From NCBI GenBank assembly GCA_947496865.1, contig CANMEE010000002.1, forward strand, positions 1,261,825 through 1,325,824: DNA of 64,000 nt. Reading direction: 5' to 3'. This stretch comes from an uncultured Sphingomonadaceae bacterium (GTDB taxonomy: Bacteria > Pseudomonadota > Alphaproteobacteria > Sphingomonadales > Sphingomonadaceae). Positions 29,755 to 39,487 of this stretch are shown in pieces (position 1 is the first letter of the stretch; each line of letters begins with the position of its first letter). The translations under genes were made by a program, and so were the position numbers. The notes under the pieces were generated by a model that did no database searches, had not been told where the DNA came from, and was given only the letters and a program-made list of their open reading frames with translations.

Positions 29755-30226
29755 GAACGGGGAACAACTCATCTACTTGCTCTGGGGCGGCTTGGCAATT
29801 GCGCTGATCGTGGCTGCGATCACCGATATCAAAAGCCGTCACATTTCCAACAAGCTGAATCTGGCCATTGCATTGGGTGCGCCCGTGTTCTGGATTGCCA
29901 GTGACATGGCTTTCTGGCCCGACATGGTGTGGCAAATCGGCATCGCTACGGTCGTATTTACCATATTTGCCGGAATGTTTGCCATTGGCGCGATGGGCGG
30001 CGGGGACGTCAAACTCCTTACAGCCATTGCGTTGTGGCTTCATTGGCTCACCTTAATTCAGATGCTGGTGATCATGTCGATCGCTGGCGGTGTGCTCACG
30101 CTGTTAATGATAACGGCTAAGAAAATCCAAAAAACTGAGGGTCCAGTAAAGGTCCCATATGGAGTTGCCATATCATTTGCAGGGCTTTGGATAATTTACG
30201 AACGATATTTTAACCATTTTACTTGA
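29753..30226 (+). CDS. cpaA: Tad/Cpa prepilin peptidase CpaA (TadV)
   Basis: ITDIKSRHISNKLN and GAMGGGDVKLLTAIALW are type IV prepilin peptidase (A24) aspartate motifs; adjacent to cpaB. Confidence 0.93.
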   Translation: MNGEQLIYLLWGGLAIALIVAAITDIKSRHISNKLNLAIALGAPVFWIASDMAFWPDMVWQIGIATVVFTIFAGMFAIGAMGGGDVKLLTAIALWLHWLTLIQMLVIMSIAGGVLTLLMITAKKIQKTEGPVKVPYGVAISFAGLWIIYERYFNHFT

Positions 30227-30299
30227 AAGAGAAATCTACCGCCAACGGATCATTCAGGGTGATCGATTCCGGTGGGGCATTCAGGAGGCGTAAGACGTC

Positions 30300-31259
30300 A
30301 TGGACAAGAAGAAACTAATTTTGCTCATCGGTGCACTGGTTGTGGCTGCGGTCACGGCATTGCTCGCGAAGAACATGTTCACCGGTGCTTCGGCACCTCA
30401 GGTCGAAGCGAAAAAAGTCGAAGTGCTCGGCGAAGAAGTGCTCGTCGCTTCACGCGCTCTACCTGTTGGCACGATCATTACGCCGGACGCCTTCAGCTTC
30501 CAGCCATGGCCCGAAGATCTCGTTGAAGAAGCCTATTATGAAAAAGAAGGCACGGACATTGAGTCTCTAAACGGTACAGTTGTCCGCAACGCCATCACAG
30601 CCGGTCAGCCACTCACCAAAGGCGCTATTGTTAGCCCAGGTGATCGCGGGTTCCTCGCTGCGGCGCTTGGCCCGGGCATGCGGGCGGTCACCATTCCAGT
30701 CTCAGGCCTTACAGGCGTTGCTGGCTTTGTATTCCCTGGCGATCGTATCGACCTAATGCTTACACAAGCAGTCAAAGGCGACGGTCCTGAACTTAAAGTC
30801 TCGGAAACGGTTATTCGCAACGTCCGGGTATTGGCAACCGATAACCGGGTCACGCAGACTAAGAACGAAGCCGGTCAAGCTGTTGCCCAGAAAACCAAAT
30901 TGGTGACATTGGAAGCAACTCCAAAAATCGCAGAGAAAATTGCCGTCGCACAGACGTTAGGGACGCTTAGCTTGTCGCTACGTTCGCTGGCAGACAGCAC
31001 CGCTGAATTGGAAGAGGCTATTGCGTCTGGCGATATCAAACTGCCCAAGACAGATGATCCAGCCGAAGAAGCAGCGATGCTAAAATCTCTCGCTGCTCGG
31101 CCCAATTCGAAAAAGTCGACCTATTCAACCGGCGGTGAAGTGTCACGCTTTGAAGCACGCACGCCTCCACCTCTTGCCAAGACAGAAATACCCGAAGGAC
31201 CAAAAGTCCGGGTGGCACGCGGCAATGCCGTCAATGAAGTTCAGTTTGGAGACAAATAA
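30300..31259 (+). CDS. cpaB: Flp pilus assembly protein CpaB
   Basis: VLVASRALPVGTIITPDAFSFQPWPED (SAF domain), GMRAVTIPVSGLTGVAGFVFPGDRIDLMLTQ. Confidence 0.95.
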   Translation: MDKKKLILLIGALVVAAVTALLAKNMFTGASAPQVEAKKVEVLGEEVLVASRALPVGTIITPDAFSFQPWPEDLVEEAYYEKEGTDIESLNGTVVRNAITAGQPLTKGAIVSPGDRGFLAAALGPGMRAVTIPVSGLTGVAGFVFPGDRIDLMLTQAVKGDGPELKVSETVIRNVRVLATDNRVTQTKNEAGQAVAQKTKLVTLEATPKIAEKIAVAQTLGTLSLSLRSLADSTAELEEAIASGDIKLPKTDDPAEEAAMLKSLAARPNSKKSTYSTGGEVSRFEARTPPPLAKTEIPEGPKVRVARGNAVNEVQFGDK

Positions 31260-32923
31260 TGTCCACGCAATATGCAAAGCATAGTCGCTTGACGAATAAC
31301 ATATCGGCTAAAAAGGCAATGGGTTCGGCTATTGCTGCTGTATTGGCCTTCACCGCGACTGCCAATGGTTCCGCGCCGCTAAACGCACAGTCGGTCAAAG
31401 TTTCTGCACCGCAATCACGTATTTCGGTTGCCGTGGGCCGAGGCAAATTAATCACCCTGCCTGCGCCCATTGAAGATATTTTCATTGCAGAGAATAACAT
31501 TGCCGATGTGCAAGTCCGTTCGCCGCGGCAAGTCTATATTTTCGGCAAAACTGGCGGTCAGACAAGTTTTTATGCGACCAGCCGCTCCGGTAAGGTCGTA
31601 TATTCTGCAGAAGTATCGGTAGGAGCTGAAATATCCTCCATTGATCAGATGCTCGCTCTCGCCATGCCGGACGCAAAAATTACAGTCAGCTCGAACAATA
31701 ATTTCGTTCTGCTAACCGGAACAATTGCGAATCCGGATGATGCCGAAGAAGCTGAAAATCTTGTAAGAGCCTATGTTGGCGGCGGTGCTGGCGGAGCCGG
31801 CACTACGGTCGTCAGTCGCTTGAAAACGGCTACACCTATGCAAGTAAACTTACGGGTGCGCTTTGCTGAGGTTAGTCGCTCGCTGGCCAAAAATATCAAC
31901 GGTAACTTGCTGACGCGCGATACCACTGGCGGATTCCAATTTGGTGTCGCCCGCGGTCGTAACTTTGGTTCGATCACCGATTTTGACACCAGCGGCTTTC
32001 CAAGCTTGGACGCGTCCAATCTGTTCGGTTTGCCCGCTGGATCGATTTCCTTGCCTTTCAATACGGCCACCGGTCAGTTTGTCACACAGGGCGGAACCGC
32101 ATTCAACTTTAACCAAGCAACCGGCCTAGACTCTGTTCAAGCCGCAGGCCGTCTTTTTGGTCTCGACATTGCAACGGCATTGGATGTGTCGGAGCGTATC
32201 GGTTTGGTGACGACATTAGCATCTCCGAACCTGACAACTATTTCCGGTGAAACTGCTAGTTTTCTGGCAGGTGGACGTTTTCCGATACCCCAATCATCGG
32301 GTTTCGGCGAAGTTAGTGTCACCTATCAAAGCTTTGGTGTTGAACTATCTTATACGCCTACGGTTTTGTCTAACGGACGGATTTCCATCCGGGTCAAACC
32401 AAGCGTGTCCGATATTTCGGCAAATGGCGCCGTTCGCTTGAACGGTTTCGAAATTCCAGCCATTTCAACCAGGGAAGCGGAAACGACCGTTGAACTGGGT
32501 TCTGGCGAAAGTTTCATGATCGCCGGATTGATGCAGAATAACTATAGTTCGACCATCGACAAGACTCCCGGCCTTGCCGACGTGCCGATCCTTGGCAATC
32601 TATTCAAATCAGACGGCTATCGGAAAAACGAAACCGAGCTGATGATCGTGGTGACACCTTATTTGGTGAAACCAGTGAGCGATAGCGAGATTGTGCTGCC
32701 CACAGATGGATTTAAACAGGCCAACGATCTGGAGCGGTTGCTTATGAACCGCCACAGTTCAACCGGTACCGGCGATCGTCCGAAACCGTCGGTCGCACCG
32801 CCGGTAAAATCTGGCCCTGCACTTAGCAGCCAGTCCGCGCCAACGGTTGGTCAAACCGCCAAGAAATTCAAAAAATCGAAAAAATCTGGTGGCGCAGCCC
32901 CCGGTTTCAGCTTCGACAAATAG
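31259..32923 (+). CDS. cpaC: Type II/III secretion system secretin, CpaC (RcpA)
   Basis: BON-like N-terminal region, RVRFAEVSRSLAKNINGNL, GGRFPIPQ, FMIAGLMQNNYSSTIDKTPGLADVPILGNLFKSDGYRKNETELMIVVTPYLVKP. Confidence 0.96.
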   Translation: MSTQYAKHSRLTNNISAKKAMGSAIAAVLAFTATANGSAPLNAQSVKVSAPQSRISVAVGRGKLITLPAPIEDIFIAENNIADVQVRSPRQVYIFGKTGGQTSFYATSRSGKVVYSAEVSVGAEISSIDQMLALAMPDAKITVSSNNNFVLLTGTIANPDDAEEAENLVRAYVGGGAGGAGTTVVSRLKTATPMQVNLRVRFAEVSRSLAKNINGNLLTRDTTGGFQFGVARGRNFGSITDFDTSGFPSLDASNLFGLPAGSISLPFNTATGQFVTQGGTAFNFNQATGLDSVQAAGRLFGLDIATALDVSERIGLVTTLASPNLTTISGETASFLAGGRFPIPQSSGFGEVSVTYQSFGVELSYTPTVLSNGRISIRVKPSVSDISANGAVRLNGFEIPAISTREAETTVELGSGESFMIAGLMQNNYSSTIDKTPGLADVPILGNLFKSDGYRKNETELMIVVTPYLVKPVSDSEIVLPTDGFKQANDLERLLMNRHSSTGTGDRPKPSVAPPVKSGPALSSQSAPTVGQTAKKFKKSKKSGGAAPGFSFDK

Positions 32924-32944
32924 TCCGTTTCAGGAGAAAACATC

Positions 32945-33553
32945 ATGCGTTTTGTTTCTACAGCACTTGTAACCGCTCTCGGACTTTCCGTTGCTGCGTG
33001 TGGCGCCAATACCGCCAATCGTTCGGTTAACAGCGAACGACAGCCGGTGGTCACACGGACCCATTTCGTTCTTGACGTCAACACCGCAGGATCGGGATCA
33101 CTCCCGAGCGGTGAGCTTCGCCGCCTAGCAGGCTGGATGGATGCGTTGGATCTGGGATATGGTGACCGTATTTCCATCGATGACCCAAGCTACAATGCCG
33201 GCGCTTCGGCACGCGGTGCAGTTGAAGCCCTCGCCGCTCAAAAAGGATTGCTGATCAGCGACGTTGCCCCGGTAACAGAGGGCAATGTTCCAAGCGGCGC
33301 GATGCGCGTTGTCGTATCTCGCTCAACCGCTGCTGTTCCGGGCTGCCCCGATTGGAGCAACCGCAGCCACACCGACTTTCAAGCGCGTACGAGTGAAAAT
33401 TACGGATGCGGTGTGAACAGCACAATGGCAGCTATGATTGCCAATCCTGAAGATCTTGTTCGCGGACAAAGCGCTGACGGTGAAGACCAGTCAGAAGCTT
33501 CAAAAGCCATCCGCGCCTATCGTGATAAAGCCAAACAAGCTGGAGGCCTATAA
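32945..33553 (+). CDS. cpaD: CpaD family pilus assembly lipoprotein
   Basis: Lipobox VAAC; PGCPDWSNRS...ENYGCGVNSTMAAMIANPEDLVRG. Confidence 0.93.
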   Translation: MRFVSTALVTALGLSVAACGANTANRSVNSERQPVVTRTHFVLDVNTAGSGSLPSGELRRLAGWMDALDLGYGDRISIDDPSYNAGASARGAVEALAAQKGLLISDVAPVTEGNVPSGAMRVVVSRSTAAVPGCPDWSNRSHTDFQARTSENYGCGVNSTMAAMIANPEDLVRGQSADGEDQSEASKAIRAYRDKAKQAGGL

Positions 33554-34842
33554 TGAACGCTCCTTGGAAACCAGGTTCCGTAAACGGTCGTGATCCGTTC
33601 TCTGCCTTTGTCTGTGATGATGATACGCTGGACCTATTACGCCCTGTCGTAGAAGAAATGGGCTGGCCCGTAGACAAGTGCCACAAAGGTGGACTGCGCA
33701 ACGCCGTACAATCTTTGTCGGTTGCCGCAAGCCCGAACATATTGATGGTCGACCTTTCTGAATCAGGCGATCCGCTGGCTGACATCAATTCACTGGCAGA
33801 AGTATGTGAGCCCGGTACGGTTGTTATCGCCATGGGTCAGGTAAATGACGTACGTCTTTATCGCGACCTGATAGTCAGCGGTTTGCAAGACTATCTGCTC
33901 AAACCATTTAGCCCGGAACAATTGCGGGACGTGCTCAGCCAGGCGCAAGCGACGCTCAACGCACCGAAAGCAGAAGATCAGGCCAGCGAGAAGCCCCATG
34001 TTTCTACCGCAGTCATTGGAACCCGTGGCGGTGTTGGCGCATCGACCATTGCGACTTCTCTCGCATGGTTGCTGAGTAACGAGAAAGAGCGTTTGACCGC
34101 TCTTCTGGATCTTGATGTCCATTTCGGCACTGGCGCTTTGTCGCTCGATCTCGAACCTGGTCGCGGTCTTACTGATGCAATCGACAATCCCAGCCGGATT
34201 GACGGCCTGTTCATTGAACGTGCGATGATCAAGGCGAACGATAAGCTTTCTTTACTCTCAGCAGAGGCGCCAATTAACTCGCCAATGATGACAGATGGAA
34301 CAGCATTTTTCCAATTGCAGGAAGAATTCCGCGCCGCGTTTGAATGTACAGTCATCGACTTGCCACGGGAAATGTTGATCAGCTATCCGCATCTTCTTGG
34401 TGATGTGAACGCAACTGTTATTGTCACCGAATTGACATTGGCTTCTGCGCGCGATGCTATTCGCTTGCTCTCATGGCTCAAGTCACATGCCGCGCAAAGC
34501 AAGGTCATTGTGGTTGCCAACAAAGTGCAATCTGGCGGCCTTGAAATCTCTCGTCAGGATTTTGAAAACTCGATTGAACGAAAAATCGATATCATGATTC
34601 CGTCAGATCCCAAAACAGCGGCCCACTCGGCCAAATTGGGTCAGGCATTTGTTGAAGCCGGAAAATCAAGCAAAGCGACCAGCAAAATCATCGCGCTGGC
34701 CGATCATATACTCGGCACAGTGGAAGCCGAAGGCGACGACGGTGAAGCTGCTGGCAAAACATCTCTGATGGACAAATTTGGCGGAATGAAATCGCTGCTT
34801 TCATCAAAGAAAAAGAAAGAAGACGAGACATCTAAATCGTGA
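33553..34842 (+). CDS. cpaE: CpaE-like pilus assembly ATPase (MinD/ParA-type with receiver-like N-terminus)
   Basis: GTRGGVGASTIATSLAWLLSNE (deviant Walker A), LLDLDVHFGTGALSLDLEPGRGL, IDLPRE. Confidence 0.95.
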   Translation: MNAPWKPGSVNGRDPFSAFVCDDDTLDLLRPVVEEMGWPVDKCHKGGLRNAVQSLSVAASPNILMVDLSESGDPLADINSLAEVCEPGTVVIAMGQVNDVRLYRDLIVSGLQDYLLKPFSPEQLRDVLSQAQATLNAPKAEDQASEKPHVSTAVIGTRGGVGASTIATSLAWLLSNEKERLTALLDLDVHFGTGALSLDLEPGRGLTDAIDNPSRIDGLFIERAMIKANDKLSLLSAEAPINSPMMTDGTAFFQLQEEFRAAFECTVIDLPREMLISYPHLLGDVNATVIVTELTLASARDAIRLLSWLKSHAAQSKVIVVANKVQSGGLEISRQDFENSIERKIDIMIPSDPKTAAHSAKLGQAFVEAGKSSKATSKIIALADHILGTVEAEGDDGEAAGKTSLMDKFGGMKSLLSSKKKKEDETSKS

Positions 34843-34883
34843 TGGAACACTCGTTTCTTTCTAAAATGCAAGGACGCACATAA
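34842..34883 (+). CDS. 13-codon ORF between cpaE and tadB (possible scar or leader peptide)
   Basis: ATGGAACACTCGTTTCTTTCTAAAATGCAAGGACGCACATAA = MEHSFLSKMQGRT*; start overlaps the cpaE stop (TGATG), stop overlaps the tadB start (TAATG). Confidence 0.35.
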   Translation: MEHSFLSKMQGRT

Positions 34884-35854
34884 TGGATATGATGCAGACA
34901 GCGGTGCTTGGCGGGGGCATATTAATTGTCCTGATGCTTGTCGTTTTTGCTTTTGCGGGCCCCTCTGAGGCGGCAGCGAAAGCAAAACGGTTGGATAAAG
35001 TGCGCTTCCGTCATTCGGATAGCACCAATGCCAAGATGGAAGCACAGATGAAAAAGGCGGTTAGTGCCCGTCGGAAAAACCATCGCCCCACCAGCGAAAA
35101 CCAATCAAAAATGGATACGCTCGCGATCCGATTGGACCGGACTGGACGGAATTGGACGATATCACAGTTTTTCTATGTTTGCGGTGGTCTGGCCGCCCTG
35201 GTCGCTGCCGGCCTGTTTTTTCAGGGCGCACCGCTATTGCTCTGCCTGTTTGGCGGTTTGGCGATAGGTTTTGGATTGCCGCATATGGTCGTAAGCATAC
35301 TGATAGGGATGCGCGTCGCCAAATTTACGGCTTCTTTCCCAGATGCCATCGAACTTCTGGTTCGCGGCCTCAGATCCGGCCTTCCGGTGACAGAAACAAT
35401 TGGTGTTGTCGCTAAAGAAATCGATGGTCCTGTTGGCGAAGAATTTGGCAAGGTTGTCGACCGGATCAAAATTGGCCGGACGATGGAAGATGCCCTGGGC
35501 GAAAGCGCAAAGCGCCTCGACACCGCGGAGTTTAAGTTTTTCTGCATCACGTTGGCTATCCAGCGCGAAACCGGTGGTAACCTGGCAGAGACGCTTGCCA
35601 ATTTGGCCGATGTACTGCGGAAGCGCGGGCAGATGAAGCTAAAAATTAAAGCTATGTCCTCTGAATCGAAGGCCTCTGCTTATATTGTTGGTTCGTTGCC
35701 GTTTATCGTTTTCGCCTTGGTGTGGTCGGTTAATCCCACTTATCTTGCGGGTTTTTTCGTTGAAGAACGATTGATTATAGCTGGGCTTGGCGGATTGACC
35801 TGGATGAGCATTGGTGTGTTCATCATGGCCAAAATGGTCAACTTTGAAATTTAA
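34883..35854 (+). CDS. tadB: Type II secretion system F family protein TadB
   Basis: SFPDAIELLVRGLRSGLPVTETIGVVAKEIDGPVGEEFGKVVDRIKIGRTMEDALGE...QRETGGNLAETLANLADVLRKRGQMKLKIKAMSSESKASA. Confidence 0.95.
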   Translation: MDMMQTAVLGGGILIVLMLVVFAFAGPSEAAAKAKRLDKVRFRHSDSTNAKMEAQMKKAVSARRKNHRPTSENQSKMDTLAIRLDRTGRNWTISQFFYVCGGLAALVAAGLFFQGAPLLLCLFGGLAIGFGLPHMVVSILIGMRVAKFTASFPDAIELLVRGLRSGLPVTETIGVVAKEIDGPVGEEFGKVVDRIKIGRTMEDALGESAKRLDTAEFKFFCITLAIQRETGGNLAETLANLADVLRKRGQMKLKIKAMSSESKASAYIVGSLPFIVFALVWSVNPTYLAGFFVEERLIIAGLGGLTWMSIGVFIMAKMVNFEI

Positions 35855-35871
35855 GAAGAAGGTGTAAGGCA

Positions 35872-36858
35872 ATGCCCAACAGTGGTCCGACTTTACTGGG
35901 AATAGACATCCTCTGGGTAGCAACTATTATGGCTGCCGTAGCGACGCTTGCGGTCATCTTCGCCATCTATGCAGCCGTAACTGTCCGCGATCCTATGGCA
36001 AAGCGCGTCAAATCGCTCAATGAGAGGCGCGAGCAGCTTAAAGCCGGTATTACCGCCTCTACAACCAAGAAGCGCGCGAAGTTGGTCCAGCAGAACGATA
36101 CGACCGACCGTATGCGCGGCCTGTTGTCGTCTCTAAAAGTTTTGCAGGATGACCAGCTAAAAGAATCGCAACAAAAATTGGCCCAAGCCGGGATCCGGTC
36201 GAAAGATTTGGCCTATGCGGTTATTTTTAGCCGCATGGTATTGCCGATTGTTTTCGGCGGTGCTGCTGCCCTTGCCTTATACGGCTTTGATTACATGCCC
36301 GACTGGACGCCGATCAAGAAATTCGCCGCCTTTGCTGGTTCTGCGATTGCCGGCTATAAAGGCGCAGATATCTATTTGAACAACCTGATCTCAAAGCGTA
36401 CGGACTTGGTCCGCAAAGGTCTTCCCGACGCCATTGACCTCTTGGTCATCTGCGCCGAAGCTGGCTTGACCGTTGATAGTGCTTTTGCGCGTGTCGCCAA
36501 GGAACTGGGGGATGCCTATCCCGAGTTAGCAGATGAATTCTCTCTCACATCAATTGAGTTGGGTTTCCTTACCGAACGCCGCCAGGCATTTGAGAATCTC
36601 GCTTATCGCGTGGCATTGGAGCACGTCAAAGGTGTGGTTACAACCATGATTCAGACCGAAAAATATGGTACGCCGCTGGCTTCCGCTCTGCGCGTCCTAT
36701 CAGCAGAATTTCGAAATGATCGGATGATGCGTGCCGAAGAAAAAGCCGCGCGTCTGCCAGCGATTATGACGATCCCGCTGATTCTATTCATTCTGCCAAC
36801 ACTGTTTATCGTGATCTTGGGCCCTGCAGCCTGCTCGATCTCGGATACGATGTTATAG
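35872..36858 (+). CDS. tadC: Type II secretion system F family protein TadC
   Basis: GLPDAIDLLVICAEAGLTVDSAFARVAKEL...EKYGTPLASALRVLSAEFRNDRMMRAEEKAARLPAIMTIPLILFILPTLFIVILGPA. Confidence 0.95.
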   Translation: MPNSGPTLLGIDILWVATIMAAVATLAVIFAIYAAVTVRDPMAKRVKSLNERREQLKAGITASTTKKRAKLVQQNDTTDRMRGLLSSLKVLQDDQLKESQQKLAQAGIRSKDLAYAVIFSRMVLPIVFGGAAALALYGFDYMPDWTPIKKFAAFAGSAIAGYKGADIYLNNLISKRTDLVRKGLPDAIDLLVICAEAGLTVDSAFARVAKELGDAYPELADEFSLTSIELGFLTERRQAFENLAYRVALEHVKGVVTTMIQTEKYGTPLASALRVLSAEFRNDRMMRAEEKAARLPAIMTIPLILFILPTLFIVILGPAACSISDTML

Positions 36859-36879
36859 CGAAGAGCATCAAACCAAAAC

Positions 36880-36914
36880 AAAAAAGAGCGGCCTCAAAAA
36901 GCCGCTCTTTTTTT
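36880..36914 (+). terminator. Intrinsic terminator after tadC
   Basis: AAAAAAGAGCGGC-CTCAAAAA-GCCGCTCTTTTTTT: strong stem with T tract. Confidence 0.9.
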
Positions 36915-36940
36915 GTTTAAAATTGAGCATATATAAGCAT

Positions 36941-37384
36941 TTAGCTGGCGGCGATATCATCCGCAGACTGTTTGATCTTCGCCAGCATTTCCGATAATTG
37001 CCGCTGATCATCGGCGGTCAAAACCGTCATGATTTTCTTTTCCATCACCTCTGCTGCCGGCATGATCTGATCATAAAGACCCCGGCCTGTCTGGCTCAGC
37101 ATCAAATGGTGAGAGCGGCCATCAGCGCTATTGGGGCTGCGTCCCAGCAATTCGCGATCGACTAGCGTTTTGACCGCACGATTGACCGTTACCTTGTCCA
37201 TAAGGGTTGCTTCGACAAGTTGCCGCTGCGTTGATGCGCCGCGGTTGCCCAAAACGGCCATAACGCGCCATTCCGGAATTTTAAGACCGAAGCGGCTTTT
37301 ATATTCGCTTGAAATCAAATCACTCACCGCATTGGATGCAGTGGACAATTGATAGGGAATGAAATCGTCAAGATTTGTGCTCAT
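36941..37384 (-). CDS. MarR family transcriptional regulator
   Basis: EWRVMAVLGNRGASTQRQLVEATLMDKVTVNRAVKTLVDRELLGRSPNSADGRSHHLMLSQTGR. Confidence 0.95.
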   Translation of the reverse strand: MSTNLDDFIPYQLSTASNAVSDLISSEYKSRFGLKIPEWRVMAVLGNRGASTQRQLVEATLMDKVTVNRAVKTLVDRELLGRSPNSADGRSHHLMLSQTGRGLYDQIMPAAEVMEKKIMTVLTADDQRQLSEMLAKIKQSADDIAAS

Positions 37385-37393
37385 AAGTAATAT

Positions 37394-39487
37394 TTATTCA
37401 ATTTTGGTGCGAAGTCCAATCCAAAATGTCCTTGGGAACGCACGTTCGATAATATTGCTGCTACTAATCGCGGTCTCTACCCGCGCGTCAAACAGATTTT
37501 CAACCCGTCCTTCGACCAACAAACGATCATTTACTGCGAAGGCCACACGACTATCGATGGTAAAAGCATCATCGAGGCGGCGGGTATTCTGCTCATCTTC
37601 AAACTGGTTGCCGATATAGCGTGCGGTCAGTTCAAAGCCCGACCCGTTATCGCCATCCAACCGAAAGGCTGCAAAACCGTTATGCTCTGGTATCTGAGCC
37701 GGGCGCAGGCCATTGACGGCTAGTGCTGCGCCAGATGCTTCGACTTGCGCATCCACATAAGAATATCCTGCACGTAACGAGAAATCTATTGCACCGATCA
37801 GATTGCCCTGAAATTCAGCATCCAGCTCGATTCCTTTTGACTCGATCGCATCCAGATTCTGCCGCTGACGGAAAACCCCTGCCCCGGAAACAAAGCCAAC
37901 ACCGGGAAATAATCCCGGACCATTGTCTAGCGTCACATTAGCAACCGCGTCGTCGAGTTGATTATAAAATAGCGTTGCGCTCGCCGAGAACGGTCCGCTG
38001 TCCCAATCTAGTCCCAGTTCTGCACCCTTGACGCGTTCTGGTTCCAACAGCTCGTTTGCCGCTGTCGCATCCGGACCCACGCGGAAAGGGCGGAACAATT
38101 CATTGAGGGTCGGTAAGCGCCAGCCAAGATAGGCAGCGCCGCGCAAGGTCAGCTGATCACTGGCGTCAAAGGCGAAACCGCCGCGTGCGGTAAATTCGGT
38201 GCCATCGCGATTGGCAAATTGAGCATCTGTCCGCACGGAACCGGGGAAAGGAGTGATCAGTTCAATCTCTCTCCGGAAACCATCATCGATGGTCCAGAAA
38301 TCTATGCGCCCGCCGCCGGTTAGGGTTAGCGCTTCGCTGGCCTGTACGCTGGCCTCAACAAAGGCACCATAAGTTGCGATCGACCCGCCAGCATTGCGGC
38401 TACGGCGCGGGGTCTCGTCATCGAGGAAGAAGAAGTTCTCGTTCGTCTCCCCTTCCGTCCGCCGCCAGTCACCACCGATGCGCAGTTCAACATTGTCGCC
38501 GACGGGTGGTCGCACTTCAAAGCGCGCACCAAGCCCGGTCGAGGGCACATTAAACTGTTCAAACACACGACCAACGCTGTTGCGGTCGGCTGAGACGCCT
38601 CCAAAACTCACATCAAAATTTCGGATTTGGACATAGCCCAGTGCCGACCATTGCCAACCCGTATCAGACCGATTGACCAACCGGATACTGGCATCAGCAC
38701 CATCATTATGGTTTTCGCTAAAAGCAAAGCCGCGTTCGCGGTCATCGGTAAAGACGCGGACGTTGGCCTGCAATTCGGTATTGTCGTTGAGCGGCGCGAC
38801 ATAGCGCACGGCCAGACCAGCTTGCTCATATTCCGCCTGCTGGTCGACCTCTCCGCGTTGGCTTTCGACAATGGGAGTAAAACCATCACCGCGAGCATAG
38901 TTGGCGGAGATAGTGAGCTGCCCCTGCCCCAGTTCGCGGCCAACGAGCAGATCAGCGTCAACGCTGTTGCGGCTGCCATAAGCCGCGCCCAATTCGATAA
39001 GGTTGCCGACATCTTTGCTGAACAGTTCGATGGTTCCGGCAATCGCGCCTGATCCTTCGGTCCCGCTACCGCCGCCGCGCGTTATGCGAGCAGAGCCCAA
39101 AGCCAGCGCATCATAGCCGGGCCATGCCACCCAGCCGCCAAAGGGATCGGCCTGCGGAACACCGTCCAGCAACAGCACAGCGCGCGACGACGCGTTGCCG
39201 CCAAGGCCGCGGATGGTGATACCTTGGCTGGTCGGATTAGCAGAGCGCGCATCGGAGCGACGGAATTGCTGGAGCCCAGGGACCGTGCGCAGCGCATTTT
39301 CAATGCGCTCATCTGCATCCAGCTCGATTTCGATGGCGCTATAGACGTCATCCGCGTCCGGCAGCGGCAGGCCGGTTACAGTAATGCCCTCCGCAGCTTC
39401 AGCATCGGCCAGTGTTTCCGCAGCAACCGGAACACTCACAAGACAAATTGGTGCCAAAAGCGGCAACGCCAAAATTGATTTTTTCAT
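37394..39487 (-). CDS. TonB-dependent receptor
   Basis: Signal peptide, plug domain (LRTVPGLQQFRRSDARSANPTSQGITIRGLGGNASSRAVLLLDGVP), C-terminal FPRTFWIGLRTKIE. Confidence 0.95.
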   Translation of the reverse strand: MKKSILALPLLAPICLVSVPVAAETLADAEAAEGITVTGLPLPDADDVYSAIEIELDADERIENALRTVPGLQQFRRSDARSANPTSQGITIRGLGGNASSRAVLLLDGVPQADPFGGWVAWPGYDALALGSARITRGGGSGTEGSGAIAGTIELFSKDVGNLIELGAAYGSRNSVDADLLVGRELGQGQLTISANYARGDGFTPIVESQRGEVDQQAEYEQAGLAVRYVAPLNDNTELQANVRVFTDDRERGFAFSENHNDGADASIRLVNRSDTGWQWSALGYVQIRNFDVSFGGVSADRNSVGRVFEQFNVPSTGLGARFEVRPPVGDNVELRIGGDWRRTEGETNENFFFLDDETPRRSRNAGGSIATYGAFVEASVQASEALTLTGGGRIDFWTIDDGFRREIELITPFPGSVRTDAQFANRDGTEFTARGGFAFDASDQLTLRGAAYLGWRLPTLNELFRPFRVGPDATAANELLEPERVKGAELGLDWDSGPFSASATLFYNQLDDAVANVTLDNGPGLFPGVGFVSGAGVFRQRQNLDAIESKGIELDAEFQGNLIGAIDFSLRAGYSYVDAQVEASGAALAVNGLRPAQIPEHNGFAAFRLDGDNGSGFELTARYIGNQFEDEQNTRRLDDAFTIDSRVAFAVNDRLLVEGRVENLFDARVETAISSSNIIERAFPRTFWIGLRTKIE

